Shown piece by piece: positions 43,139 to 52,788 of a stretch of 64,000 nucleotides of DNA. The DNA comes from Verrucosispora sioxanthis (GTDB lineage Bacteria; Actinomycetota; Actinomycetes; Mycobacteriales; Micromonosporaceae), in assembly GCF_010560025.1 (NCBI RefSeq), contig NZ_SAIY01000005.1, positions 248,001 to 312,000 of the forward strand, read 5' to 3'. The notes beneath the pieces are model-generated. The model saw only the letters and a list, made by a program, of their open reading frames with translations. It did not search any database and was not told where the DNA came from. Position numbers and translations under genes: made by a program. Every line of letters starts with the position of its first letter. The stretch's first letter is position 1.

Positions 43139-44260
43139 ATGCCCGAGACTGGACCTCGCCATGAGCTAGTCAAGAACCGCTGGCTGCTGTCCCTCGCCGT
43201 CGTTGTGACAGCGGGAGCGGCGGCCTGGGCCTGGCAACTCGCCGCGACCGGCTTCAGCCCCAGTCCCCGACTCACCGACCGTGGCGTGATCGCCGTTGCG
43301 CTCGACGCACGCCAGACCAACGTAACCGCTCCGGTGCAGGTTGACGTCGCCTACAGCCCTGGAACCGGCAAGGCGGACACGACCTCCCTATCGCTGGTGC
43401 TGCAGCACGAATTCGATGCCGTGCCCGAGGCGGCGCCGCCAACCGCTGTCATTGTCCTGTTCTGTGGCGAGTTGGCCACGGGTATCGACATGGTCAACAG
43501 ATTCGACCAGCCGGTGAAGTGGGAACCCGTGCAGCCAAAGTCCGAGAATGGCGACTACTGGTCCATGCTCGGCGGATCGATGTCGCGGTGCGTGTACACG
43601 CATGTTTCGCTGGACAGCGGCGGTGTGGGACTGCGGCAGGAAGTCTTGTCCGGTGTCAGCCGGATCACGTGCACGCGCGCCTCCGGGCCCCGGCTGCTCT
43701 ACGTACTACCAGGACTGACAACCCTACCCCCCGCATCCGCCGGAGATATCGCCTTCCGCCCGCTGCCTCCGAAATCCAGGGCGACCATCGGCCTCTACAA
43801 CCAACCCGACGACTTCAATGCGCAGACCGCCAGTCCGCAGCTACCGGACGCTGGCATCCTTCGCTGGACCAGGGAACTGCCAGGCGGTGCGGGACCGCTC
43901 AGCTACCGCCTGCGTGGCGAACTGCTCGACACGGCGGCTCTACAACAGCGCGACCTGTTCATGGCCGGCGCGTTGGCCGGAGTCGCCGGCGGCGGCATCA
44001 TGCTCGTGCTCGAGGCCACCGTTCAGCTACTGCTGAATCGCAGCCGAAAGCGCGCGGCAAACCCGCAAGCCATGGCCCCACCGTCTCAATCGCAGGATCG
44101 CACCGAGGCGCCTGTCCCCATCGCGCCACCGGCGGCCGCGCCCCCTCGTCGCTGCCGCGATCGATCGGTGTCCATCGCGGTGACCGCCGCGGTTGGGACC
44201 ACCGCCGCCCTAATCCTGCTCCGCCGCAGGAGGAACCGGCGGTTGAGGGCGCGACCCTAG
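43139..44260 (+). CDS. Membrane protein of unknown function
   Basis: A 373-residue protein. One N-terminal membrane helix (LLSLAVVVTAGAAAWAW) is followed by about 230 residues of beta-rich extracytoplasmic sequence with two Cys pairs that may form disulphides, then a second membrane helix (DLFMAGALAGVAGGGIMLVLE) and a short basic tail with a third hydrophobic stretch. No family recognised. It is separated by about 160 bases from the methyltransferase. Confidence 0.55.
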   Translation: MPETGPRHELVKNRWLLSLAVVVTAGAAAWAWQLAATGFSPSPRLTDRGVIAVALDARQTNVTAPVQVDVAYSPGTGKADTTSLSLVLQHEFDAVPEAAPPTAVIVLFCGELATGIDMVNRFDQPVKWEPVQPKSENGDYWSMLGGSMSRCVYTHVSLDSGGVGLRQEVLSGVSRITCTRASGPRLLYVLPGLTTLPPASAGDIAFRPLPPKSRATIGLYNQPDDFNAQTASPQLPDAGILRWTRELPGGAGPLSYRLRGELLDTAALQQRDLFMAGALAGVAGGGIMLVLEATVQLLLNRSRKRAANPQAMAPPSQSQDRTEAPVPIAPPAAAPPRRCRDRSVSIAVTAAVGTTAALILLRRRRNRRLRARP

Positions 44261-44502
44261 TGTTTCGGCAGCCCCGGGAAAGGAAGCTCTCGCTGTCGGC
44301 CAGGCGAGCCAGGCCGAACACGTGGACAGCCGGACCAGCCGCATTCATGACCTCCGGGGCCATGCCAGAGGCGCGGCGGGAACTTCAAGCAACGCAAACC
44401 CACTCCTACCCGGCATAAGCGCGTCCGGCGGCCGAAGTTCGGACGTCACTGGACGCGGGTCACCGTCGGCGCTTTGGTAGTGCTGGTTTGGCATTGTTCC
44501 GG

Positions 44503-45459
44503 TCAGATGGACAGGACGCGCTCGACGAGGTCCGGACAGTGGGTCTTCCAGTTCAGCGCCGGGCCCTTGCGCATGAGGTCCAGGTTGAGCCTGCGGGCAG
44601 CATTGATGATTCCTGGGTGGGTGAGCGCATCGTGGCCGGATCGGATCGACGTGAAGTGCAGTCCCAGTACCCCGGGGCGGATCCGGTAGCGGGCCTCGAC
44701 CGTGTTCATCCACGCCAGCCCGAGGCGAGTACGAAGGTGCGATCTTGCGGCAGCCCGGTCGATATTCATGCAGAGGCGCAGATCCTGCGGGGTGTGTCTG
44801 TCGTGGTAGACGTACAGGGTCTCCAGAGCGTGCACCGAGACGGTGAGCAGGCGCGGGTAGGTGGCGGCGTTGGTAGCCGGGAGCGCGCTGATCGTCCAGT
44901 AGCTGAGCTCCGTCAGCTCCGGCACCGGTATCGTGGCGCGCAGGTAGGTGCCCACCAGGCGGGCCAGCTCGTCGGTGAACCGCGGATCGGCCGTCAGTCG
45001 AGTGAAGCGATATCGACCCCGGTGGTGTAGGACGGGATCGTGTGGCCGGCTACCGAGGCGCACTATCTGCGGCTTGTGGTCAATCAGCCAGCGTCGCTGC
45101 TCCGCTGGCGGTAGGAGAACGTCCAGTTCGCTGGCACCGAGCCGTCCCGCGGTGTGTACGACATTGCGCAGCTGCACCCCGGCTGCCTCGCGCCGGCGGA
45201 TCTGATCACGCTCCGCCTCGTCGAGCTGGCTACGGTTGACGCGTTGGAAGGCGATCTCGACGATGTCGGACCACGTCCGGCGGTGTGCGCAGAACCGTGT
45301 CACCACATCTACAGCCTGCCCCACGTAGCGCTGGCCGTCGGCGAAGGTCAACTCGTACACCCCGCACCGGCCACGGGTCTTGGGCAGTAGGTGAGCGATC
45401 GAGTTCAGTCCGCCTACCTCCAGCCGAACAACTTCAACGCCGTCCACGCTGGACGACAA
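44503..45459 (-). CDS. GIY-YIG domain protein
   Basis: A 318-residue protein. The N-terminal 90 residues have the GIY-YIG nuclease core in variant form: GVYELTFADGQRYVGQAVDVVTRF, then HRRTW and a helix with E and R. The catalytic Glu further in is not certain from the sequence. The C-terminal 200 residues (SYWTISALPATNAATYPRLLTV) are unassigned. It may cut or nick DNA. No partner gene is adjacent. The start is unsure: TTG at 45459 or GTG at 45447, both without a good ribosome site. Confidence 0.7.
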   Translation of the reverse strand: MSSSVDGVEVVRLEVGGLNSIAHLLPKTRGRCGVYELTFADGQRYVGQAVDVVTRFCAHRRTWSDIVEIAFQRVNRSQLDEAERDQIRRREAAGVQLRNVVHTAGRLGASELDVLLPPAEQRRWLIDHKPQIVRLGSRPHDPVLHHRGRYRFTRLTADPRFTDELARLVGTYLRATIPVPELTELSYWTISALPATNAATYPRLLTVSVHALETLYVYHDRHTPQDLRLCMNIDRAAARSHLRTRLGLAWMNTVEARYRIRPGVLGLHFTSIRSGHDALTHPGIINAARRLNLDLMRKGPALNWKTHCPDLVERVLSI

Positions 45460-45609
45460 TAAGCCATAGATGATCAGCCACGGTACAAGGCAGCCCTGCA
45501 GGCCACCGCACCCGGCTGCGCCAGCGCCTCCCCGACAGCACGCGGACGGCGGCAGATCAGGATGCCTGACGCACCTGACCGCCCTGCGCCTGCGGTCTGG
45601 CCGGCGCGT

Positions 45610-46347
45610 TCAGATGCTGTGTGCTGCGGCGTAGAGCACGTACCACAGCGCCGCACTCAGGGCACCGCTTGCGATGGCTGCGGTAAGCAGCGTCGGCCAC
45701 ACGCGCCAGAGGCGGTGCGCTGTACCCAGCCAGGCCAAGACAACGATCGGAAGCACGATCTTGACGAGTTCCCCGACCACAACGCCGCGGAAGAATTCTG
45801 CTTGGTACGGGTCGGACACTGTCAACAGCTGCCAGGGTGGTGCCAACATCACGGCCTGCCAGCCCTCGCCAGAGAGAAGGCCGCATACCGACCCCGCAGC
45901 CAGCGCCGACGTCGACACGTTGCCGACCCGCACGATATGGCCGAGCAGCCCGAGCACCGGTCCCCCGATGAGGGACCCGGTCAGCCACAGCGCCGTCATC
46001 ATGGCAACCGAACGCAGCCCCAGCAGGTCGGCCGACGTGCCGTCCTCCAGGGTGCCCCCACTCCACCGACGACTGACCACCAGCACAAGCAGGTAATAGA
46101 GCAGCGTGGCCAGCACCAATAGCGCGGTAGCACTACCAACCGCTCGTTTCGCCGTGGCAGCAGAACGGCCGACCAGGAACGCCGCCAAGCCCCAAACGAA
46201 ACCGCTGCTGGTCAGCGCGATCAAGACCTGCCCCACACCGCCCGCAACGGAGTCGGCCGAAAACGCGAGCAGGCCAAGCGCGACAGCGGCAGCCGCGACC
46301 ACCGCCGCATGGCTACGACAGGATCCCCCAACAGCAACGTCGGTCAC
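45610..46347 (-). CDS. Polytopic membrane protein
   Basis: A 245-residue protein with about seven hydrophobic segments (AAVVAAAAVALGLLAFSA, LLVLATLLYYLLVLVV, SVAMMTALWLTGSLIGGPVLGLL). The start is the GTG at 46347 with GGAGGTGG directly upstream; a longer frame from 46392 lacks that site. It may belong to one of the actinobacterial membrane DUFs. Function unknown. Confidence 0.6.
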   Translation of the reverse strand: MTDVAVGGSCRSHAAVVAAAAVALGLLAFSADSVAGGVGQVLIALTSSGFVWGLAAFLVGRSAATAKRAVGSATALLVLATLLYYLLVLVVSRRWSGGTLEDGTSADLLGLRSVAMMTALWLTGSLIGGPVLGLLGHIVRVGNVSTSALAAGSVCGLLSGEGWQAVMLAPPWQLLTVSDPYQAEFFRGVVVGELVKIVLPIVVLAWLGTAHRLWRVWPTLLTAAIASGALSAALWYVLYAAAHSI

Positions 46348-46796
46348 GCCCACCTCCTCCGAAGGGGCGCCGACGATACCAAGATCCAGCATTGCCGCGG
46401 TTTCATCCCGACACCGAAGGAAGCATCCTCATCTCGGCTACGTCCGGATGGAACCCGGGCCGGCTCAGCGGGACGCTGCGTAGCGCGCGGCTCGCGGCAG
46501 ATTCGGTAACTCTGCGCGACGATAGTGTCGAGCCGAAGGTCCCGCTGAACTGACCGCGCTCGGCGGGGCAGGATGGTTGATGGCCGACGCAGCCCGAGAC
46601 GCAGACGGTTACCCGGTTATTGACAGCGCTTGAGGGCCTGGCGATAGACCACTTCCACGAGTTCCGGCAGTTGCACAAGGCCGTCGCCCTTAATGCGTAC
46701 GCGACGTCTACCGGCCACTCTGCGTCTACGCGGCCTTCCGGTGCGGATCCGGCTGACCTCACTTGCCAGCCGAGTGCGGCAGAAGCTGGATTCCCG
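46348..46796. other. Gap with no recognised gene
   Basis: About 450 bases in which open frames on both strands have atypical translations and no ribosome site. Parts of it could be a remnant of a lost gene, but nothing is recognisable. Confidence 0.4.
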
Positions 46797-47225
46797 CTAT
46801 TCGACGCCGGGGGTGGGGACACCGGTCCGAACCGCCTCGATGAAGCCGTCAGGTGGCAGGTAGTGATGCTCTTCAACGTAGTGGCCGATCAGTGCCGGTG
46901 CAGCGAAGTTCGTCCCGTCCACTCCGGTGAGCCAGATCTCGCCGTTCCCGCAGGCAACATCGGGAGCTTTGTAGAGCCGAACGTCCGCCCGAATCACGTG
47001 CTGAGGCTCGACCGCCGCCAGGCAGAACTGGCAGTAGTGGTACCCACGCATGAGACGTACTGGTCTGACGCCGAGGCTCACCAAGCGATCTTGAACGCCT
47101 GGCGGGCAGGCTCCTGTAGTAAAGGGCATGCTCCAATCCAGCCAACCAATGGCGACGGCGTCAGGGGCTCCCGGGTGGTAGTCATAGGGTGCCAAATCCG
47201 GGATGTACGTCACGCGCTCGATCAT
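46797..47225 (-). CDS. DUF7919-like conserved hypothetical protein
   Basis: A 142-residue protein beginning MIERVTYIPDLAPYDYHPG, with AIGWLDWSMPFTTGACPP and RGYHYCQFCLAAVEPQH downstream. This set of segments recalls the actinobacterial DUF7919 proteins, often found next to polymorphic-toxin genes as possible immunity proteins. The Cys pair CQFC may bind zinc. Function unproven. Confidence 0.6.
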   Translation of the reverse strand: MIERVTYIPDLAPYDYHPGAPDAVAIGWLDWSMPFTTGACPPGVQDRLVSLGVRPVRLMRGYHYCQFCLAAVEPQHVIRADVRLYKAPDVACGNGEIWLTGVDGTNFAAPALIGHYVEEHHYLPPDGFIEAVRTGVPTPGVE

Positions 47226-47368
47226 CGCACCCGCCAGACTCTACGTATACGCGCTCATCGGCACGATCGCGCTGGATGCCGCCGCCCTTGGTCACGTTCT
47301 GTGACGCCCGGTCGGCGGCCAGATGCGGATGGCTGTGCCCGCGGCAGATCCTACTTCCGTCATTGAAC

Positions 47369-47797
47369 TCAGATCCACGTCCAACGACGGATCGCCTTCC
47401 ACACGCGTCCGCGCCAACGTGCACGTCGCGGATGGAGGAAGACTTCTATGTCCTCCAGGGCGTTGGCGGCGGTACCGCTGATGTGTGGAACCGACCGGGC
47501 TCGGTGCAGCGCGGCGACTACTCGGCGTTCGTCCAGCTGGCAATAGACCCTTGCCAGATGTCCCAGACATGTTGCGGCAAGGGCGCTGACTTGGCGGTCG
47601 TCGTGCTTAAGCAGCTGGAGATGCAGTTCCTGCAGCTCTTTCCAGTCTCCGTCGCCGTACAGTGCGGTGCCGACCATGGCATCCAGTGCGCCAGGGAGGT
47701 CGCCGCGATCGAGCGCTGCGCGTACCTCGGCCGGCGTCGCTGACGGCGGGTTGTGGAAGACATGATGCTCGTGGCGCACAGTCACATCCTTGCTCAC
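47369..47797 (-). CDS. Hypothetical protein, helical
   Basis: A 142-residue helical protein (ATPAEVRAALDRGDLPGALDAMVG, HHLAATCLGHLARVYCQLDERRVVAAL-type repeats) that resembles HEAT-repeat immunity or chaperone-like proteins. The GTG at 47797 is close to an alternative GTG further in. It ends in a basic amphipathic tail (RWRGRVWKAIRRW). Function unknown. Confidence 0.5.
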   Translation of the reverse strand: MSKDVTVRHEHHVFHNPPSATPAEVRAALDRGDLPGALDAMVGTALYGDGDWKELQELHLQLLKHDDRQVSALAATCLGHLARVYCQLDERRVVAALHRARSVPHISGTAANALEDIEVFLHPRRARWRGRVWKAIRRWTWI

Positions 47798-47935
47798 GCA
47801 CGAGTCGGTCAGTAACCCCTAGATCACGGCCAGAAGAGCACATCTATCTACTGATCTTGAGATCGCAGTGCGGTACGGCTATCCTGTTCGGCTGCCCTAG
47901 CAGCGGCCAGCAGACGACGTAAGGAGTAGCCGCCA

Positions 47936-49330
47936 ATGAGCCAGGGTTTGCGCGACGACCCGCGCGACGAAACGCCGCTACAGCCCGTTTACCCCTTCAA
48001 TCCACCGGGCGCCTCCGTCGTCCTCTACGAAGGGCCGATCGCCGGTCTCGCCGATGACGAGCGGCTCGGTCGTATCGAGCTGGACTGTGGACCGAGAGTC
48101 GGTGTGCGCTGGCGAGCCGAGCTACAACCAGAAGACCACCGCCTCGAGCTCGGCAAGGCGTCACTCACGGTGCAACGGGCTGGACGGGATTGGACCATCG
48201 ACGCTCACGAGCGCAGCAGCGGCGAAGGCTGGATCAACGTCGCCGCGTTCCTGCGGCCGAACGCCCGTCTGCAGCGAGTCCTAGTCCAGTGGATGAACCT
48301 GCCGAACATCATCGGGCCGATCGGCCTGTTCGTCTCCAGCGGCGACACCAAGCGCTGGTGGCTGGGGCGTTGGCGGGCCGACATCGATGGCTGGCGCCTG
48401 ACGTTGGACGCGCGACCCGACTACACCGAAGCCTTAGATCACGCACACGAGACGCATCTTTACGTGTTCACCCACGTGATGGAAATCCGCAGGACCGATG
48501 ACAGCCTTTTCGACGTCGATGCCGTCATGCGGCTCCTGGACTGCCTGCGGGTGACGTTCTCGTTCGCTTTCGGCCGCTGGGTGACCCCTGTCCTACCGGT
48601 CGGGTACGACCCCACCGGGAAAGTGGCCTGGGAGATGTGGACCTCTCCGATCTGCGATCCGGCCAAGTCCATCGGGTCACCGTGCCTTTACCGGGGACGG
48701 CCAGACGACCTGACCGAACTCGTCCGGTGCGCCGTCCCCGCGTTCAACGACGCCGCCAAGCCGGGCAACACGCGCTTCCAGATGTCCCTTGCCATTCAGG
48801 CCGTAGAGGCTGGCTACGTCGAGCAACGCATCCTGGCCGCGGCGCCAGCCCTGGAACACCTCGCCTGGACCGAACTCGTCCTGAACAACCGATGGACCCG
48901 CAAGGCCTACGAAGACCGTTACGCCGAAGACCGGCTCCGGTATCTCCTGCAACTGGCCAACATCCCCACCGGCATCGACCCGACTGCGCTGCCCGCATTG
49001 GCCAAGTTCGCTCAGGCAAACCGACTCGACGGACCGACCGCCGTCACCCGCGTGCGCAACCGCTTAATCCACCCGCAGACACCCGAGGACCAGATCTACA
49101 AGCACGACGGACTCGTCGAAGACACCTGGCAGCTCTACCGCCGCTATGCCACGCTGCTGTTGCTGCATTCCATCGGCTACCACGGTGAATACATCAACCC
49201 GGTTCGAAATACCGGATGGGTGGGCAATACCGTGCCGGTTCCATGGGGCACCGATACCCCAATCCCGACACCAGCGATGCCGCCAGCGAAGAGCACCGTC
49301 CGAAGGTCAAACCGGCGGACGGCAAGGTAA
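47936..49330 (+). CDS. ApeA-like HEPN domain protein
   Basis: A 464-residue protein. A beta-rich N-terminal part (residues 1-210) is followed by a helical C-terminal domain carrying RNRLIHP at 374-380 (Arg374, His379), the R-x4-H catalytic motif of HEPN ribonucleases. Single-protein ApeA and related HEPN systems have an N-terminal sensing part and this motif, and protect against phage by cutting RNA (known of ApeA-type). AAGGAG nine bases before the ATG supports the start. It is flanked by the CBS-HEPN pair on the opposite strand. Confidence 0.7.
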   Translation: MSQGLRDDPRDETPLQPVYPFNPPGASVVLYEGPIAGLADDERLGRIELDCGPRVGVRWRAELQPEDHRLELGKASLTVQRAGRDWTIDAHERSSGEGWINVAAFLRPNARLQRVLVQWMNLPNIIGPIGLFVSSGDTKRWWLGRWRADIDGWRLTLDARPDYTEALDHAHETHLYVFTHVMEIRRTDDSLFDVDAVMRLLDCLRVTFSFAFGRWVTPVLPVGYDPTGKVAWEMWTSPICDPAKSIGSPCLYRGRPDDLTELVRCAVPAFNDAAKPGNTRFQMSLAIQAVEAGYVEQRILAAAPALEHLAWTELVLNNRWTRKAYEDRYAEDRLRYLLQLANIPTGIDPTALPALAKFAQANRLDGPTAVTRVRNRLIHPQTPEDQIYKHDGLVEDTWQLYRRYATLLLLHSIGYHGEYINPVRNTGWVGNTVPVPWGTDTPIPTPAMPPAKSTVRRSNRRTAR

Positions 49331-49505
49331 CCGCGATCCAAGTGCCCCTGACGAGACACCGGTCAGCGGCAGATGCGAGTACGGGATCATGCCCTCCGCG
49401 ACGAGTTTCTGGTCGCCGCGTACCGCCAGCCAACAACTACTCGCTCGAGACCTCATTCCATCTTCGGACCCGCCTTGGCCAGCTTCAGCCCAGGGCGGCT
49501 GGACG

Positions 49506-50531
49506 TCAGAAAAGCTGTTTAAGCAGCCCGGAGAACTCACTCAGCTCGTCGATTTGCTGGGCGCTGAGCGGTTTTTCGTCGAAGTGCGCAATCTGATTTC
49601 GTATTACCCTGACCCGATTCAGTTGAGCTACGAACTGAACCCGGTCGACCCCACCCCAGCCCAGGGCATCCCAGTTGTCGTTGGCGTGTAGGCGCAGCCT
49701 CTCATTCGACTGATCGCCATCCAGCAACCTGACATACTCACCGAACATCAGTTTCGAGAAGTCGCCCGAGTGGCTCGGACCTTTTAGTATTCGAACCGGG
49801 TCTCCGGTCAGTTTCGGCCCCAGGCATAACCGTAGACGGAACTCGATCTCACCAACAAGGAAGAAGGGTAATGCGAGCTCATGGAACCGTCCAGTAATGT
49901 CGGCGCCAGTGATGATCCCGACGAACTTTCCACTATTTTCCCGCACTAGCAAATAGCCGTACTGTCGAAGCTCAGGAAGGTGAGTGAAGAGTTCCTGGTG
50001 CACCTCGGCCATGGGAATAGAGTCTCGGACCATCGAGTTGGCGAGGGTCGGCGTCTCGCCCATCTCGTACCGGGCGGCGATCGAGCTCCACGTGATGACA
50101 CCCTTGAGATCGGCGAGGCCGTCGATTACTGGCAGCTGCGAGTAGTTCTTTTGGCGCATCGTGTGGGTAGCGGCACTGAGCAGGGCACTGGACGTGACGG
50201 AGGCGATTCCCGTGCGGGCCGAGGGGATATCGCCAACCTTGAAGGACTGCTGGGGCAGCGCACCGAGCTGAACCTCTTCTCCGGCTTCGTCCTCGGCCGC
50301 TGGCGCCGCGTTTTTGGTGACGACCAGCATGTCGGTCGTTAGCCCACAGGTGGTGAACGACGGGTGGGTATCGAGCCCCACCTCATGTAGCGCCTCCTGA
50401 ATCATTGGCACGGTCTGGTAGTTGCGTACCCGCTCGCCGAACATCGCGAGTAGCTCACTGATCCGCAGAGTTCGCCCCTTTAGCGCGAGTAGTTCTTGGC
50501 GACTGGGGCGGCGGGCATCGGCCATGGTCAC
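49506..50531 (-). CDS. CBS-domain protein with HEPN-like C-terminus
   Basis: A 341-residue protein. Residues about 95-225 hold two CBS motifs (SSALLSAATHTMRQKNYSQLPV and then VHQELFTHLPELRQYGYLLV), which usually bind adenine nucleotides. The C-terminal part has RNQIAH at residues 311-316, the R-x4-H motif of HEPN ribonucleases, in a helical context. It overlaps the GmrSD-like gene by four bases (GTGA), so the two work together. A ligand-gated RNase effector is plausible. Confidence 0.75.
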   Translation of the reverse strand: MTMADARRPSRQELLALKGRTLRISELLAMFGERVRNYQTVPMIQEALHEVGLDTHPSFTTCGLTTDMLVVTKNAAPAAEDEAGEEVQLGALPQQSFKVGDIPSARTGIASVTSSALLSAATHTMRQKNYSQLPVIDGLADLKGVITWSSIAARYEMGETPTLANSMVRDSIPMAEVHQELFTHLPELRQYGYLLVRENSGKFVGIITGADITGRFHELALPFFLVGEIEFRLRLCLGPKLTGDPVRILKGPSHSGDFSKLMFGEYVRLLDGDQSNERLRLHANDNWDALGWGGVDRVQFVAQLNRVRVIRNQIAHFDEKPLSAQQIDELSEFSGLLKQLF

Positions 50532-52333
50532 CGGTCCGACTCGTCTCGGAAGACGGTGCGCTTGCCCATAGCCTCGTTGACTAATTCGACAAGGCGGGCT
50601 GATCGATCGGCGTAGAAGCCTTCAAAGTCATCCTCGTGCAGCGTTGCTGGATTCATCACGTGGGTGGCGACCACGTCGTCGAACCATTCGGGCCGCGTAC
50701 CGGTCTCCCGGGCGAGCACCTGAAGGTAAGCCGATGGTGAGCCGATCAAGCTCTTGCTCGCCCGATAGGACAGCGGTGTCTTGTTTACGATCGAGTTGCC
50801 TCGGCTGTCGTTAGGGACGTGGCGGGCGAGCCATGGCTTCGGAAACACCTGCCGGATGGCGACGGCATGCTGCAGAAGGGTGCCGGGGGTGAGAGGACCT
50901 TCGCTGTGGTACCAGTCGACCGCCCCCTGCTTGACGAGGAGCGCGTAGATTCCTTTGTAGGCCGCGCTGTTTCGGGTAGTCAGGGTATCAAGCCGGTCAG
51001 CCAGGAAGGCAGCCTCCATGATGGTGTCGGGCATAACGCGCGACACGCCCGTCGCCCTGGCGACGAGCTGCTCGACGTCGCGGGTGAAGCGGCTCTCGGT
51101 GGCCCCGCCATACATCTCCCCCAGTACGCCGCACCAGTACCAGCGGGTGATGAGGTCGCGGGTGTCGGGCTCATCCGTACGCTCGCCGAGGATCGCCCGC
51201 ACCGCGGCCATGGGGACAAGTTGAGTCCGGTACGGCAGGTCGGTCTGGCGTACGATGAACTGCTCACTGAGGAACTCACCGACCCACTCGAATGCGCTCG
51301 CCACCCCCGGCGAGATTCGGATAAAATCGTCCAGCGGTAGGTTCAGCAGGTCGCGCCGCTTGCAGGAGACAGCCATGGTCAGCTTCTCCCTCTTGCGTTC
51401 CCAGGTGTTGACGAGGGTGACAGCTTGAAGAAAATCGCTTCTGCTCAGCCCGTCATCGATCCCCTGCTCTATACGACCGAACACCGGGTACGAGGTTGCC
51501 AGGCTCTTCTTGATGTCCTGCCACGCGTCCGGCAATCGGTAGTAGTCGCCGTGGTTCTGCTCGTACTCACTATCGCCTGCGTAGGTCGCGGTAAGGAGTT
51601 CGAACACGTTCAACGGGACGCCGCCAGTGTTCACCCGCTCGAACACGGAGCAAACCGCGTCCTTGGTGGTCGAAGCGGCCAGTTTGATCATGGGAACCTG
51701 GAACGACCGGATGTTGTGCAGGATTCGTTGGTCGAACTGCGCCCACAGATCCCAGTTCGCGTCGTCCATGAGGACGAATTCTCTCTGCCAGGCTGTCACC
51801 TTGTCGCTGTCGAAAACGGCACTCAGCGGAAAGTGTCTTGCTCGGCACTCCAGCGTCCGGCTGCTGAGGTCGAGATTCACCGTGCGAGCAAAGTTCGATC
51901 GGAGGACCCGATCCTTCGGCACGGACACGATGGCCTCGTCTCGGTCGGTTGATGAACCGACGGCCCTGGCTATGTCCACGTAGTACCATCGCTCAAGTTC
52001 TTTGTTGCGATCGTCGACGGTCCGTACCGGCTGGCTGAGGTGCAGGGCCTGAAACAGGGAAGTGAGCCGTTGCTGACCATCCAGCAGTAGCAAGTCGGGA
52101 ATAACGAATCTACCACCCTCGGCGCCGGTGAGTGTACGCGGCCTAAACGGGTTCCTGCCGCCCGTCTCGAGCGTCATGACGACACCTAGTGGATAATCGA
52201 GAGTGACCGTCGCGATTAGCTCCCGGATACGCTGGTCGTCCCACTTCCATTCGCGCTGGAAGTCCGGTAGCTGCAATACTCCGGACTCGATATCTTTCAA
52301 CAACTTCTGCAGCTTCGGACTGTCGAGAGCCAT
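50528..52333 (-). CDS. DUF262/GmrSD-like protein with degenerate HNH region
   Basis: A 601-residue protein. The DUF262 motifs LPDFQREW (22-29) and LLDGQQRL (84-91) are intact and belong to the nucleotide-handling half of GmrSD-type restriction enzymes. The C-terminal part aligns in form with the DUF1524 nuclease (VFPKPWLARH, then NSIVNKTPLS), but the usual H-H before the F-P is R-Q here, so the HNH catalytic His appears missing. AGGGGG precedes the ATG. The neighbouring CBS-HEPN protein might supply the nuclease activity. Confidence 0.8.
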   Translation of the reverse strand: MALDSPKLQKLLKDIESGVLQLPDFQREWKWDDQRIRELIATVTLDYPLGVVMTLETGGRNPFRPRTLTGAEGGRFVIPDLLLLDGQQRLTSLFQALHLSQPVRTVDDRNKELERWYYVDIARAVGSSTDRDEAIVSVPKDRVLRSNFARTVNLDLSSRTLECRARHFPLSAVFDSDKVTAWQREFVLMDDANWDLWAQFDQRILHNIRSFQVPMIKLAASTTKDAVCSVFERVNTGGVPLNVFELLTATYAGDSEYEQNHGDYYRLPDAWQDIKKSLATSYPVFGRIEQGIDDGLSRSDFLQAVTLVNTWERKREKLTMAVSCKRRDLLNLPLDDFIRISPGVASAFEWVGEFLSEQFIVRQTDLPYRTQLVPMAAVRAILGERTDEPDTRDLITRWYWCGVLGEMYGGATESRFTRDVEQLVARATGVSRVMPDTIMEAAFLADRLDTLTTRNSAAYKGIYALLVKQGAVDWYHSEGPLTPGTLLQHAVAIRQVFPKPWLARHVPNDSRGNSIVNKTPLSYRASKSLIGSPSAYLQVLARETGTRPEWFDDVVATHVMNPATLHEDDFEGFYADRSARLVELVNEAMGKRTVFRDESDR

Positions 52334-52788
52334 CGAGCGATCCCCCTGGGAGTTCTCAAGAGAGCGACCGGCCAGGCTATCGATTCGCCTCCTTGATTGT
52401 CAAGGAGGCGGCGTCCACAACGGATAACAGCAGAGGCGACCGAGTAGGCCCGTCGAACAGCACCTTTGCTCGCCCCTACACAGACCACGGCTGGTCAGCG
52501 AGGGCGGGGCCTAGACTGACCACACCACCGAAGCTGGTCAATCCGACGCACTCAACTCGGCTACTTGTTTTATTGACCTGCGACCGTGGCCCGGCCAGGC
52601 TTCGGTCGAGGTGCCCGGGCTGTCGCTCTCATTTCGGCTGCCCACGCTGGTCGTGTGGCTCTCATCTGGCCTGCGTAGCCCGGGCACCGCTCCAGGGCGG
52701 GGAGAGGCTCAAGAGGGGTTTGCTCGGCTCGAAGTAGCGTTGCCCTCCCGGCTCGACAACCCAGGTGGATCGAGCAACGGAGGACGCG
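52334..52788. other. IS110 left-end non-coding region
   Basis: Between the GmrSD start and the transposase there is no gene. From about 52570 onward the sequence belongs to the insertion element and can form the RNA structure listed separately. The exact left end of the element is not defined because the flanking sequence gives no obvious target duplication. Confidence 0.5.
52590..52760 (+). ncRNA. Candidate IS110 bridge RNA
   Basis: GGTGCCCGGGCT at 52610-52621 pairs perfectly with AGCCCGGGCACC at 52677-52688. Between these arms lie two loop strands that share the heptamer CTCTCAT (at 52626 and 52660), with an inner stem (CACG/CGTG). This stem with a two-sided internal loop is how target- and donor-binding loops of IS110 bridge RNAs are laid out. 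It lies immediately 5' of the transposase, where IS110-group bridge RNAs are made. Confidence 0.55.

Noticed and set aside
46403..46876. Open frames in the 46.4-46.9 kb gap
   Set aside because: No ribosome sites, no recognisable motifs and atypical composition on both strands.
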